Shown one piece after another: positions 8,191 through 16,089 of a DNA stretch of 64,000 nucleotides. The position numbers and the translations under genes were made by a program. The first letter of the stretch is position 1. Each line of letters begins with the position of its first letter. Origin of the DNA: an uncultured Ilyobacter sp. (GTDB lineage Bacteria; Fusobacteriota; Fusobacteriia; Fusobacteriales; Fusobacteriaceae); the NCBI RefSeq assembly GCF_963668515.1, contig NZ_OY764865.1, positions 62,001-126,000 on the forward strand, written 5' to 3'. The notes under the pieces are model-generated. The model was not told where the DNA came from, ran no database searches, and saw only the letters and a program-made list of their open reading frames with translations.

Positions 8191-8565
8191 CTAATCATAA
8201 ATCACTATACCGATCTCTTCTTCATTCACAACTATCTTATATAGGTCGGATTTCATTTTTTTACTCTTCTCAATGGTAGTTGCCTCATCTAGATCCTTAA
8301 TGGAGATTATCACCCTGTCCTTTTCTTTACCAGCACGATCTTTTTTACCCTTTCCACATCCTCCACATTTATATTCTTTTAGCATCTCTTCGTCGCTTTT
8401 TATCTCCTTGATGGAAATATCTATAAATTTTTCTCCTTCATCTTCCAAATTTCCAGTTGTATTTTTTAACACCCCCTTTTTCTCGGTCCTAGAGCTCAAA
8501 AAATAGATGTTTATGTACCTGTTCTTAGATGCCTTCATCTCTTCCATAAATTCCTTCAATTTCAT
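8191..8565 (-). CDS. Unknown protein with CxGCG metal-binding-like motif, nif-linked
   Basis: A 124-residue, highly charged, soluble protein. A central KCGGCGKGKKD segment (about residues 67-77) could bind metal or a cluster, but only two cysteines are present, so any ligand set would need dimerisation or a partner. The C-terminus (YKIVVNEEEIGIVIYD) looks like a small beta domain. The start overlaps the stop of the upstream 201-residue gene by 4 bp, so the two are translationally coupled. It is the last gene before modABC in the nif-modD transcript direction. I do not recognise the family. Confidence 0.65.
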   Translation of the reverse strand: MKLKEFMEEMKASKNRYINIYFLSSRTEKKGVLKNTTGNLEDEGEKFIDISIKEIKSDEEMLKEYKCGGCGKGKKDRAGKEKDRVIISIKDLDEATTIEKSKKMKSDLYKIVVNEEEIGIVIYD

Positions 8566-9167
8566 TTAAGCTCCCCCTCTAAGTTAGATTTAAAAATTCC
8601 TTTTTCAAATTCAACAAAGGCCTTTTCAAACTCCACAGTAAAAATATTCATAAGATAATCATTCAAAGACTTTACCTCAATTTTACTAAAACTTCCCCCT
8701 TGAAATCTATCCTTAAATATTGAAAATAACTGAATTAAGTATTCATTGAGATAACATAAGGTAAAAGAATAGTAGTAAAAAAGATCTAAATCATCTTCTG
8801 ACTCTAATTTTTTAGCCACTACCTGGGGCTCATAGCATACATTTATCTTGGTCTTATGCTTTCTAAGCGAGTTTAAACTCTCCTTGAATTTCATCTTAGC
8901 TTTTTCATCAAAATATTTTTCAAAATCTCCCTCGCCTGAAAAAAGATAATCAAAGCAGTCATTGATTAAAAGCTGAGTTTTATAAATATCTTTCTCTAAA
9001 GCTTCATCATCTTTATTCAGATAAGTAGACTCGTAAAAATCTTTGAGTTTTTCTGAAAAATAAACTGGAAAACCCTCCCTTGGTCCCTCAAATTTTTTCA
9101 ATATTTTACTGACCTCATAAAAATCAGCCAGATCATAATTTTTTTCTGCAATTTTAACATTGTACAT
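8562..9167 (-). CDS. Unknown 201-residue protein, nif-linked
   Basis: A soluble, acidic, probably all-helical protein, rich in Phe, Tyr, Lys and Glu. There is no signal peptide, membrane segment or recognisable motif. It is coupled to the following 124-residue gene by a 4-bp ATGA-type overlap and follows the 111-residue gene by 46 bp. The position between modD and modABC suggests a role connected with molybdenum or nitrogenase. That is inference from neighbourhood only. Confidence 0.65.
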   Translation of the reverse strand: MYNVKIAEKNYDLADFYEVSKILKKFEGPREGFPVYFSEKLKDFYESTYLNKDDEALEKDIYKTQLLINDCFDYLFSGEGDFEKYFDEKAKMKFKESLNSLRKHKTKINVCYEPQVVAKKLESEDDLDLFYYYSFTLCYLNEYLIQLFSIFKDRFQGGSFSKIEVKSLNDYLMNIFTVEFEKAFVEFEKGIFKSNLEGELK

Positions 9168-9213
9168 AACCTCAACCTCCGTATAAAAAATTTATCTGAC
9201 TCTATTTTATGTT

Positions 9214-9549
9214 TTATCTGATTCTTAAAACAGGACTGATTCCCAGTTCAGTTTCTACTACTTTATGAGTATTTTCAAAATAGTTTGTTTTTTCCAAAAG
9301 ATACCGTATCAGCTCATCATACATCTCCCAGTGATAGAGTACAAACTCATCCTCTTCTAGCTGGATTCCAGGTGCATATTGTGATATGGTGGCAAAAGGA
9401 AAACTTCTGAGCTCATCTTTTCTTTTTTTTATAAGGACTTTTTTACTGCCGTCTTCATAACAGCCGCTTATATCAATCTCTAGATTACACTCCAGTCCCT
9501 GAAAATTGAATTTAAAAGGTTTCAAACATTTATAAACTAATTTTCCCAT
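9214..9549 (-). CDS. Unknown 111-residue protein, nif-linked
   Basis: A small cytoplasmic protein with predicted beta-rich N-terminal half (LVYKCLKPFKFNFQGLECNLEIDI) and helical C-terminal half (YHWEMYDELIRYLLEK). Two cysteines occur in the first 31 residues. The gene follows modD by 24 bp on the same strand and is probably in its operon. No family recognised. It and the next two genes form a block of unknowns between modD and modABC. Confidence 0.65.
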   Translation of the reverse strand: MGKLVYKCLKPFKFNFQGLECNLEIDISGCYEDGSKKVLIKKRKDELRSFPFATISQYAPGIQLEEDEFVLYHWEMYDELIRYLLEKTNYFENTHKVVETELGISPVLRIR

Positions 9550-9573
9550 ATGATCACTCCATTTATTAAATAA

Positions 9574-10422
9574 CTATATTTTTTCAATATCTGCCTTTAT
9601 GTCAGCAGGTTTCCCGAAATAAAGAGCAGAAGTTGCCAATATATCCACTCCAGTAGCACCATATTCTTCTGCATTATCCTCCCTTATATTTCCTGCAGCA
9701 ACAATAACCAGTTTAGAGTTTATACCCTTTGCTTCCGGCACAAACTTCTTTAAATCCTCAGGCTTAAATTTATCTAGCTGTATTATATCTATCCCCGCCT
9801 TTACAAGCCTTATACCATCTTCATAGGTATGTGCTTCTACTGCCACTTTTTTTTCAAGGGAACTTAATCTTATTTCAGGTATTTTTTCTATGAGTTTATC
9901 CAATCCACCTATAAGTTTTATGTGTTCATCAAATATAAGTATCGTTTCTGAAAGCCCTATCCTGTGGGGGTAGGCTCCTCCGGCCATGATTGCCTTTAGT
10001 GCCATCCTTTTTGTCCCAGGCATATTTTTTCTTGTGGCAGCTATGTTTACATTACTATTTGCAGATTTTGCCGCCTTTACAAAGTGGCTCGTTCTGGTTG
10101 CCACACCACAAAAACTTTCCAATATTTTACTGGATGTCCTCCAGGCCTTGTGCACATCCCTGGCCTTTCCAACTCCTTTTATAAAGGTTACTCCCTCCTC
10201 CACCTCTACACCAGATGGCATCATAAACTCTGTTTCCAGCCCCAACTTTTTAAAAATACTCTCCACTTCCTCTGTACCGCACACCACTATCTTATCTCTG
10301 GATCTGAATGAAAGAGTGGTCTTCTCATCCCCTATACCCAGGACATAAGAAGTTAGATCTATTGGAGATATATCCTCTTCTATAAATTTTTCCAGTTCAC
10401 TGTCAGATATATAAAAAGACAC
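9574..10422 (-). CDS. modD: ModD protein (nicotinate-nucleotide pyrophosphorylase homologue)
   Basis: A 282-residue member of the quinolinate/nicotinate phosphoribosyltransferase fold. The segments RTSSKILESFCGVATRTS, AATRKNMPGTKRMALKAI and AVEAHTYEDGIRLVKAGIDIIQLDKF match NadC-type enzymes. ModD is the NadC paralogue found in molybdenum-transport operons; its reaction is unproven. Its place between nifV and modABC favours ModD over true NadC, as do the absence of nadA/nadB and the shortened N-terminal domain. It lies 139 bp downstream of a terminator-like RNA element (10561-10664), which may control it. Confidence 0.85.
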   Translation of the reverse strand: MSFYISDSELEKFIEEDISPIDLTSYVLGIGDEKTTLSFRSRDKIVVCGTEEVESIFKKLGLETEFMMPSGVEVEEGVTFIKGVGKARDVHKAWRTSSKILESFCGVATRTSHFVKAAKSANSNVNIAATRKNMPGTKRMALKAIMAGGAYPHRIGLSETILIFDEHIKLIGGLDKLIEKIPEIRLSSLEKKVAVEAHTYEDGIRLVKAGIDIIQLDKFKPEDLKKFVPEAKGINSKLVIVAAGNIREDNAEEYGATGVDILATSALYFGKPADIKADIEKI

Positions 10423-10560
10423 AATAATCTCCTCCTCTATAATTTATCCCTTATGGCACAATTTGAAAACCATTGTAACTGCCAAGTTTCATCTCATTAA
10501 TTTTTTCACTGCTTAAAAAACCCGAATATAAATAATAAAAATAAGTTAATTTAATAATTG

Positions 10561-10664
10561 AAAAAATCCGCAGCACTCCCATCTTTAAAAAATGAAAGTA
10601 ATACGGATTTAAATCTTTTCAGGGAAAAATAAAGGGTAACTTTATTTCACCTGAGAAGATTCCA
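10561..10664 (-). promoter_or_regulatory. Attenuator-like structured RNA, copy 2 (nifV/modD junction)
   Basis: Minus-strand order: arm ATCTTCTCAG (10651-10660), 28 nt containing hairpin AATAAAG-TTACC-CTTTATT, and arm CTGAAAAGAT (10613-10622). After 2 nt comes a terminator hairpin with base AAATCCG/CGGATTT, an inner stem and a T6 tail (10561-10610). The architecture and spacings equal those of copy 1 before nifH (22572-22677). The nifV stop codon TGA lies inside the 3' arm, so the 5' half of the RNA is also nifV coding sequence. It may simply end the nif transcript. The conserved upstream stem argues for regulated read-through into modD. Confidence 0.7.
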
Positions 10665-11767
10665 ACTACTCTATACTTAAGTTTTTTTAGGGGCTCTTTT
10701 TTTTTCTCCAATGATTCTCCCTTCCTTACTCTTTCAAGTATTTGTGAGATTTTATCATCATCTAGCTTCATCCCTAGTTCTTTCATGGCATTCCTCACAG
10801 AAGCTTTTCCGGAAGTCTTGCCTAGCACAAACTTTGATTCACGCCCTATCTCTGTGGGATCTATAAATTCGTAAGTCCTCCTGTCCTTCAAAAGTCCGTC
10901 TACATGTATCCCGGATTCATGTGAAAATACAGCTTCCCCTACAAGAGGCTTATTCTTGGAAAGTTTTATTCCAGAAGCTTTCTCCACATATTTTGAAAGA
11001 ACAGGAATCTGCTTCATGTCAAAATCAGTTTTATATTTTCCTATATATTTAAGAGAGGCTACAATCTCTTCAAGGGAGGTGTTACCAGCCCTTTCCCCTA
11101 TACCATTTATAGTCGCACTTATATACTTTGCTCCCGCCCTGCAGGCTGCCAGAGCATTGGCAGTTGCCATCCCAAAATCATTATGACCGTGAAAATCTAT
11201 CTCTATATTTATTTCAGATCTTATTTTTTTTATATTTTCATAAACTCCAAAGGGATCCAAGGCCCCTACAGTATCTGCATACCTCACTCTAGAAACTCCA
11301 AGTTCTTCAGCAGTTTTATAAAATTCAATCAGAAAATCCATATCCGTCCTCGAGGCATCCTCTGCCCCTACAGAAACTTTACACCCTTTATGAATGGCGT
11401 AATTCACAACATCCTTAAGAGTTTCAATGAGCCATTTTCTGGTTTTTTTCAATTTATTATATATATGTATGTCAGAGGTAGGTACCCCTATATGAATATT
11501 CTTCACTCCCGTTTCAAGAGATTTCTCTATATCAGATTTTGAAAGCCGATTCCATGTGAGTAGTTCACACTTCAGTCCCAGACAATTCATTTTTTTTATT
11601 ACCTCTATCTCCTGTTGACCCATGGCAGGAATTCCAGCTTCTATTACTTTCACCCCTGCTTTGTCCAGCATCTTCGCTATTTCCAATTTTTCTTCCAATG
11701 TGAAATTTACCCCTGGAGTCTGTTCTCCATCTCTTAGGGTTGTATCCAGTATATAAAAATTTTCCAT
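10619..11767 (-). CDS. nifV: Homocitrate synthase NifV
   Basis: Condenses acetyl-CoA and 2-oxoglutarate to homocitrate, the organic ligand of the FeMo-cofactor. The start is placed at the ATG at 11767, six bases after GAGGTG; a GTG nine bases upstream overlaps that ribosome site. Hallmarks of the DRE-TIM metallolyase family are DTTLRDGEQTPGV near the N-terminus (metal Asp and catalytic Arg) and HGHNDFGMATANALAA (metal His pair). The 382-residue length is normal for NifV. The last codons lie inside RNA element copy 2. Isopropylmalate synthase is excluded by context and by the lack of a C-terminal regulatory domain. Confidence 0.94.
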   Translation of the reverse strand: MENFYILDTTLRDGEQTPGVNFTLEEKLEIAKMLDKAGVKVIEAGIPAMGQQEIEVIKKMNCLGLKCELLTWNRLSKSDIEKSLETGVKNIHIGVPTSDIHIYNKLKKTRKWLIETLKDVVNYAIHKGCKVSVGAEDASRTDMDFLIEFYKTAEELGVSRVRYADTVGALDPFGVYENIKKIRSEINIEIDFHGHNDFGMATANALAACRAGAKYISATINGIGERAGNTSLEEIVASLKYIGKYKTDFDMKQIPVLSKYVEKASGIKLSKNKPLVGEAVFSHESGIHVDGLLKDRRTYEFIDPTEIGRESKFVLGKTSGKASVRNAMKELGMKLDDDKISQILERVRKGESLEKKKEPLKKLKYRVVGIFSGEIKLPFIFP

Positions 11768-11806
11768 AAAAAACACCTCACATTCCCAGATACTCCGTAT
11801 ATTTTT

Positions 11807-12724
11807 TTAACAGCAGGAACCGGCACATTTTTCCGCATCTACTACATAATTATTAACCTCAAAGGTAAATTCATTCATTTTGAATTTTACTTTTTTATTG
11901 TCCAGATAAATCTTACCATCTTCAAATTCAATCTTCATAGACAGAAGATCTTTTTTATCATCACTGCACATACTTATTGTCTCCATAGGAGAATATGTAT
12001 ATTCTTCACCGTTACCGTGAATCAATATTTCGTCTGTGGATGTGGAAACAGATTTTACATTCCCGTCTTCGTAAAAAACCAGAGAATTATTATCTCCATG
12101 TATCCCCAGAGGTGACATGTCATAAGCCATAAGAGTACCTATAGGAGTCTTCACTTCAGTCATTTTAGCAGGCTCAAAGGATTTTATTGCCCCACTTTCG
12201 TAGAAGGTTATCCCTGTCCTTATTCCAGTCATGCCTACAGGCGTTTTTATTACTATCCTCTCCTTTGGCCATAGAGTTATTCCTTTTACTTTTCCACTCT
12301 TATAGAAACTTATATTTATTATTTTACTTTCTATAAGGCCCACAGGAGTTTGCAATTTCAGTTTTTCAGCCAACTCATACTCATGCTGCTCTGTCCAAAA
12401 TCCAGTAAGCTTTCCGTCTAAAGGAAAAATTTTCTTTACACTTCCATCATCATAAAACATAATAAACTCAGCTAAAATTATTCCTGCCTCTGTTTTTATA
12501 TTAGTTTTTTCCTGTAAGTAAACTTTTTTCATAGTTCCGTTTTCATAAAAAGATAATGAAGGTTTCAGCTTCCTCCTCTCACTGTCATCATTGTATTGAG
12601 GAATAAGCTTTCCGTATTCTGTTTCCAAAATATTTTCCACTGAAACCGTACATTCTTTAATATCACCATTACCATAACTCTCTAAATAGGAAACCCCATC
12701 TAAAAATCCATATTTACAATTCAT
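11807..12724 (-). CDS. MORN-like repeat protein with Cys-rich tail, nif-linked
   Basis: A 305-residue protein built from six or seven repeats of about 35-50 residues, each with a core of the form FYE(D/N/S)G-x-(V/I/M)K: SFYENGTMKK, MFYDDGSVKK, SFYKSGKVKG, TFYESGAIKS, VFYEDGNVKS. Between them are I/V-KTPVG-type strands (IKTEAGII, LQTPVGLI, IKTPVGMT, VKTPIGTL). This resembles MORN_2/YwqK-like repeats. It ends with AEKCAGSCC, a possible metal or cluster ligand. There is no signal peptide. It lies between the ferredoxin and nifV genes with a good GGAGGTAG ribosome site. Its role in nitrogen fixation is unknown and inferred from position only. Confidence 0.75.
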   Translation of the reverse strand: MNCKYGFLDGVSYLESYGNGDIKECTVSVENILETEYGKLIPQYNDDSERRKLKPSLSFYENGTMKKVYLQEKTNIKTEAGIILAEFIMFYDDGSVKKIFPLDGKLTGFWTEQHEYELAEKLKLQTPVGLIESKIINISFYKSGKVKGITLWPKERIVIKTPVGMTGIRTGITFYESGAIKSFEPAKMTEVKTPIGTLMAYDMSPLGIHGDNNSLVFYEDGNVKSVSTSTDEILIHGNGEEYTYSPMETISMCSDDKKDLLSMKIEFEDGKIYLDNKKVKFKMNEFTFEVNNYVVDAEKCAGSCC

Positions 12725-12755
12725 CTGGACTACCTCCTGCTTGGAAAAACACTTT

Positions 12756-13064
12756 TTAAAGCATCAATCTCTCTACTGGTTTCCCGCCTTCAATATGAGA
12801 TTCAAGTATCTCCTCTACATCATCAGGCGTTACACTCCCATACCATATACCTTCAGGATATACTATTACAATAGGACCCTTATCACAAATTGCAAGACAG
12901 CCTGTATTCGTTACCATAACCTCTCCTGATAGTTCTCTGTCATCTATCTCTTCCATAAAATTCTGTATTATGCTTACCGATTCCTTTTGTAGACAAAATC
13001 CTTTTTGCTGACCGTTGATCCTCGAGCTAGAACACACAAATATATGATGCTTTGGTTTATTCAT
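12756..13064 (-). CDS. Nitrogenase-associated [2Fe-2S] thioredoxin-like ferredoxin
   Basis: This 102-residue protein strongly resembles the C. pasteurianum 2Fe-2S ferredoxin that binds the MoFe protein: PKHHIFVC at the N-terminus, EVMVTNTGC, GPIVIVYPEGIWYG and a DDVEEILESHIE tail. The four known cluster ligands are present as Cys11, Cys24, Cys56 and Cys60. Position 14, a non-ligand cysteine in the clostridial protein, is Ser here. It lies directly between nifB (13 bp) and the repeat protein, in the nif operon. Likely role: electron transfer or docking at nitrogenase. Confidence 0.92.
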   Translation of the reverse strand: MNKPKHHIFVCSSSRINGQQKGFCLQKESVSIIQNFMEEIDDRELSGEVMVTNTGCLAICDKGPIVIVYPEGIWYGSVTPDDVEEILESHIEGGKPVERLML

Positions 13065-13077
13065 TTTTCCCTCCTGT

Positions 13078-14358
13078 TTATCCGTTTATTTTTTGAAAAG
13101 CTGTATTTATACCATCTTCTATAGTATCGTATAACTCATAAGTCTGTATATTCTTTGATCTCAACATCTGTTTTGGACCGTATCCTATTCTCACACTAAG
13201 AACAACCTTACAATCTCCTAGAGTTTTTAATACCTTATCCATCTTAGAGTCTTTATCATCGCAACTTTCTACCCCTGTACAATATTTTTCAATATTTCTT
13301 TCTTCTACAAATTTAATTTCATTATTTGAAAGTTTATAAATATGAAACTTATCTGCTTGACCAAAATGCTGGTCAATCAATTTACCGCTTTTAGAAGCCA
13401 CAGCTATAAGGACATCTCTTTTTTCTTTTTCTACAAAAGGTTTTTCTCCCATATCCCTAAATTCTAAGGATCTGTCCTGAGTCAGTTGGCCTATAGCATC
13501 TGCCCTACATTGCTGACAGTGATACATTTGTTTCATTGTGATAGAACACTTGTTTCTCAGTTCATTCAGTTCTTTTTTACTGGTCAGTGGAAGATTTTCA
13601 AATACTGTCCCTGATGCAGGTATCAGAGGCATTATATTAGTCATAAAAGCACCTAATTCTCTTGCCTTTTTTACTACCTCAGGTATATGGTGTTCATTGA
13701 CACCCTTTACAAGTACTATGTTTATTTTGCAAAGAACCCCGTTTTTAGCAAGATATTCAATACCTTTCAGTTGGTTATCCTGAAGTACCTTTGCAGCCTT
13801 TTCCCCTTTTAGTATCTCGCCTTTATAATTTACAAATTCATAAATTTTTGCTCCTATTTTAGGATCAATACTGTTCAAAGTTACAGTTACATGACTTATT
13901 CCCAGAGCGACAATTTCCTCTGCATAATCAGGGAGCATGAGTCCGTTTGTAGAAAGACATATTATTACATCAGGATCCTGCTCTTTTATTAGTTCTATGG
14001 ATTTCTTTGTCTCCTCAAAGTTAGCCAGAGCATCCCCAGGACCTGCTATTCCAACTACTTTTAGATTATCAATTTTTTCTTTTACCATAGAGTATTTTTT
14101 TGCTGCACCTTCTGGTGTCAGTATCCCACTGGTTACTCCTGGTCTGCTTTCATTTACGCAGTCATATAATCTATTACAATAATTACACTGTATATTACAT
14201 TTTGGTGCCACTGGAATGTGCATCCTTGCATTTTTATGCCCGTCTGCTGTATAACACGGGTGTTCTTCTGTTTTCTTTTTTAATTCCTCTGACGCCCATT
14301 CTGGATAATCCGTTTTCCCGGAACATCCTCCAGAACATCCTCCACCTGATAATGCCAT
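13078..14358 (-). CDS. nifB: FeMo-cofactor biosynthesis protein NifB
   Basis: A radical-SAM enzyme that builds the [8Fe-9S-C] NifB-co precursor. The radical-SAM cysteines are C54, C58 and C61 (CNIQCNYC). N-terminal CSGGC cysteines and a TGxxP-like region also belong to the family. From about residue 315 a NifX/NifB-type cofactor-binding domain is fused (DVLIAVASKSGKLIDQHFGQADKFHIY). The 426-residue length fits the two-domain form of many anaerobes. A GGGGGG ribosome site sits six bases before the ATG. It is downstream of nifX in the operon. Confidence 0.96.
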   Translation of the reverse strand: MALSGGGCSGGCSGKTDYPEWASEELKKKTEEHPCYTADGHKNARMHIPVAPKCNIQCNYCNRLYDCVNESRPGVTSGILTPEGAAKKYSMVKEKIDNLKVVGIAGPGDALANFEETKKSIELIKEQDPDVIICLSTNGLMLPDYAEEIVALGISHVTVTLNSIDPKIGAKIYEFVNYKGEILKGEKAAKVLQDNQLKGIEYLAKNGVLCKINIVLVKGVNEHHIPEVVKKARELGAFMTNIMPLIPASGTVFENLPLTSKKELNELRNKCSITMKQMYHCQQCRADAIGQLTQDRSLEFRDMGEKPFVEKEKRDVLIAVASKSGKLIDQHFGQADKFHIYKLSNNEIKFVEERNIEKYCTGVESCDDKDSKMDKVLKTLGDCKVVLSVRIGYGPKQMLRSKNIQTYELYDTIEDGINTAFQKING

Positions 14359-14384
14359 ATTAATCCCCCCTATAATTAGAAATT

Positions 14385-14678
14385 TTACACCCTCATTTTT
14401 TCAACCGCCTCTAGAGGATCTGCTATATTTTCTTCGACTATCGCCTTGATATTTATCTTCTTAAGACTCTCCACCATACCATCGCCTATTTTCCCGGAAA
14501 TAACTGCATCACAGTCATCTATATCCTCTATTATATGATTAGTGTGATTTCCGTCGGTTACTCTTCTTTCAAGAAAAGCCACTTCATTTCCGACCTTTGA
14601 GAAAACTAAAAATATTTTACTTTTCCCAAGATGGCTCGAAACCATACCAGAATCGTTTACACTGACTGCTACCTTCAT
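14385..14678 (-). CDS. nifX: NifX-family FeMo-cofactor carrier domain protein
   Basis: A 97-residue stand-alone dinitrogenase iron-molybdenum-cofactor-binding domain: MKVAVSVNDSGMVSSHLGKSKIFLVF, then DCDAVISGKIGDGMVESLKK. Such proteins shuttle NifB-co or FeMo-co between NifB, NifEN and NifDK. Its ATG overlaps the nifN stop by 4 bp, so it is translationally coupled to nifN. NifX is chosen because of that placement; NafY/NifY-like naming is possible because the domain is shared. Confidence 0.85.
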   Translation of the reverse strand: MKVAVSVNDSGMVSSHLGKSKIFLVFSKVGNEVAFLERRVTDGNHTNHIIEDIDDCDAVISGKIGDGMVESLKKINIKAIVEENIADPLEAVEKMRV

Positions 14679-16072
14679 GCAGTAACCTCCTTCAAATCTT
14701 CATCTTTTTTATAATACATATCGTACATTTTTTCCCTGTAATTGCTATATTTTTGTGCCAAGAGATTATTAGTTAATATATCCAAAAGATTCATACTTCC
14801 GTCATAACCTATGGTAACTTGTCTCTGTGCTCCCACCCTGTCATGAACTGGGAATCCTACCCTTATCAGTGGAATAGCCTCTTTTTCCTCTATATACTTA
14901 CCATCTGAATGTCCTATGAGAATATTGACACCCTTTTCCTTCACATATTCTCTTATCGTTTCAAAATCTGTATCTTCCAAAACGGCGATTTCATCACCGA
15001 ATTTATCGAGGTCCTCAGATAAAAATTCTCTTATTTTTTTTATGTTGGTTCCTGTGGATATGACCTTTGGAATTATTCCGTTTTCAAGACACAGAGAGCT
15101 TATAGATGTAACCAGTTCAGGCTCTCCAAATACAGCTGCCACACCTTCACCATTATATTTATGGGAATCTATCATGGCATCTAGCATTCTTCCTCTGGCC
15201 TTGACATAATATTCAGGTATCTTCTTTCCTGATATTTTAGACAGGGTCTTTATAAAGGTGTCACTATTCTTAAGTCCGATAGGAATCGGCATTCTGTATA
15301 GAGGTACTCCGAATTCTTTTTTCAGGTATTCACCGGCAGAATGTTCCTCTTTTGAATGAACTCCGAATTCTATCGTAGCAATACTTCCTGACATAGTTTT
15401 TATCTCACTGGATGTAGTTCCTCCGTCAGGGAGTTTCTCAAACTCCAACCCTTTATATGGTGCATCTAAAGTTTCAGATACATCTGGTAATATCACAGCC
15501 TCTATACCAAATCTCTCTAAAATCAATTTAATTTCTCTTATATCCCCCGGACTCATCATACCGGCTATTATATTTATCTTATTAGTTGGTTTAGATGGCA
15601 CGGTTATTTTTTCAACCATCCTCTTCACAGCCAGATAATATCCTTCAAACTGGGTCCCTCCATATCCTGGTGTAGGTACAGAAATTATATCTATATCCCC
15701 TGAGGAGAGTTTCTCCTCTATCATAAAATCTTTCAAAATACGATCTATATCTTCCCCTATAGTTTCTGCAAGACAAGTTGTCACTACCCCTATAGTTTTG
15801 GGCTTATACATCTTGATTACATTTTTAAGGCCTCTTTTAAGATTTGCCTCTCCTCCATATACAGTAGCTTTTTCATTGAGAGAAGAAGAAGCAATATCTA
15901 CAGGTTCATTATAATGTTGTGCCATATGTCTTCTCACATAGGTACTGCACCCTTGAGAACCATGCATTACAACTATTGATTTTTCCATACCCTTAAATGC
16001 CAGGCATGCTCCCATGGGCATGCACATCTTACATGGATTTACATTTACATCTACACAGTTTTTATTTTTCAT
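14675..16072 (-). CDS. nifN: FeMo-cofactor scaffold subunit NifN
   Basis: The beta-like subunit of the NifEN scaffold, homologous to NifK. The ATG at 16072 is chosen because GGGAGGTGG lies six bases upstream; a longer frame overlaps nifE. The 465-residue product has CKMCMPMGACLAFKGMEKS and MHGSQGCSTYVRRH, matching the cluster-binding Cys region, and GEANLKRGLKNVIKMYKPK as in NifK/NifN. The nifE stop lies 17 bp upstream and the nifX start overlaps its 3' end. Confidence 0.94.
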   Translation of the reverse strand: MKNKNCVDVNVNPCKMCMPMGACLAFKGMEKSIVVMHGSQGCSTYVRRHMAQHYNEPVDIASSSLNEKATVYGGEANLKRGLKNVIKMYKPKTIGVVTTCLAETIGEDIDRILKDFMIEEKLSSGDIDIISVPTPGYGGTQFEGYYLAVKRMVEKITVPSKPTNKINIIAGMMSPGDIREIKLILERFGIEAVILPDVSETLDAPYKGLEFEKLPDGGTTSSEIKTMSGSIATIEFGVHSKEEHSAGEYLKKEFGVPLYRMPIPIGLKNSDTFIKTLSKISGKKIPEYYVKARGRMLDAMIDSHKYNGEGVAAVFGEPELVTSISSLCLENGIIPKVISTGTNIKKIREFLSEDLDKFGDEIAVLEDTDFETIREYVKEKGVNILIGHSDGKYIEEKEAIPLIRVGFPVHDRVGAQRQVTIGYDGSMNLLDILTNNLLAQKYSNYREKMYDMYYKKDEDLKEVTA

Positions 16073-16089
16073 ATTCTTCCACCTCCCGT

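Noticed and set aside
9986-10348. Long plus-strand frames opposite modD, and similar frames opposite other minus-strand genes
   Set aside because: They mirror strong coding sequences with known families, have no ribosome sites, and show no recognisable protein features.
9574-10422. Authentic quinolinate phosphoribosyltransferase (NadC)
   Set aside because: No nadA/nadB nearby, and the position in a nif-mod operon matches ModD. Sequence alone cannot fully exclude NadC.
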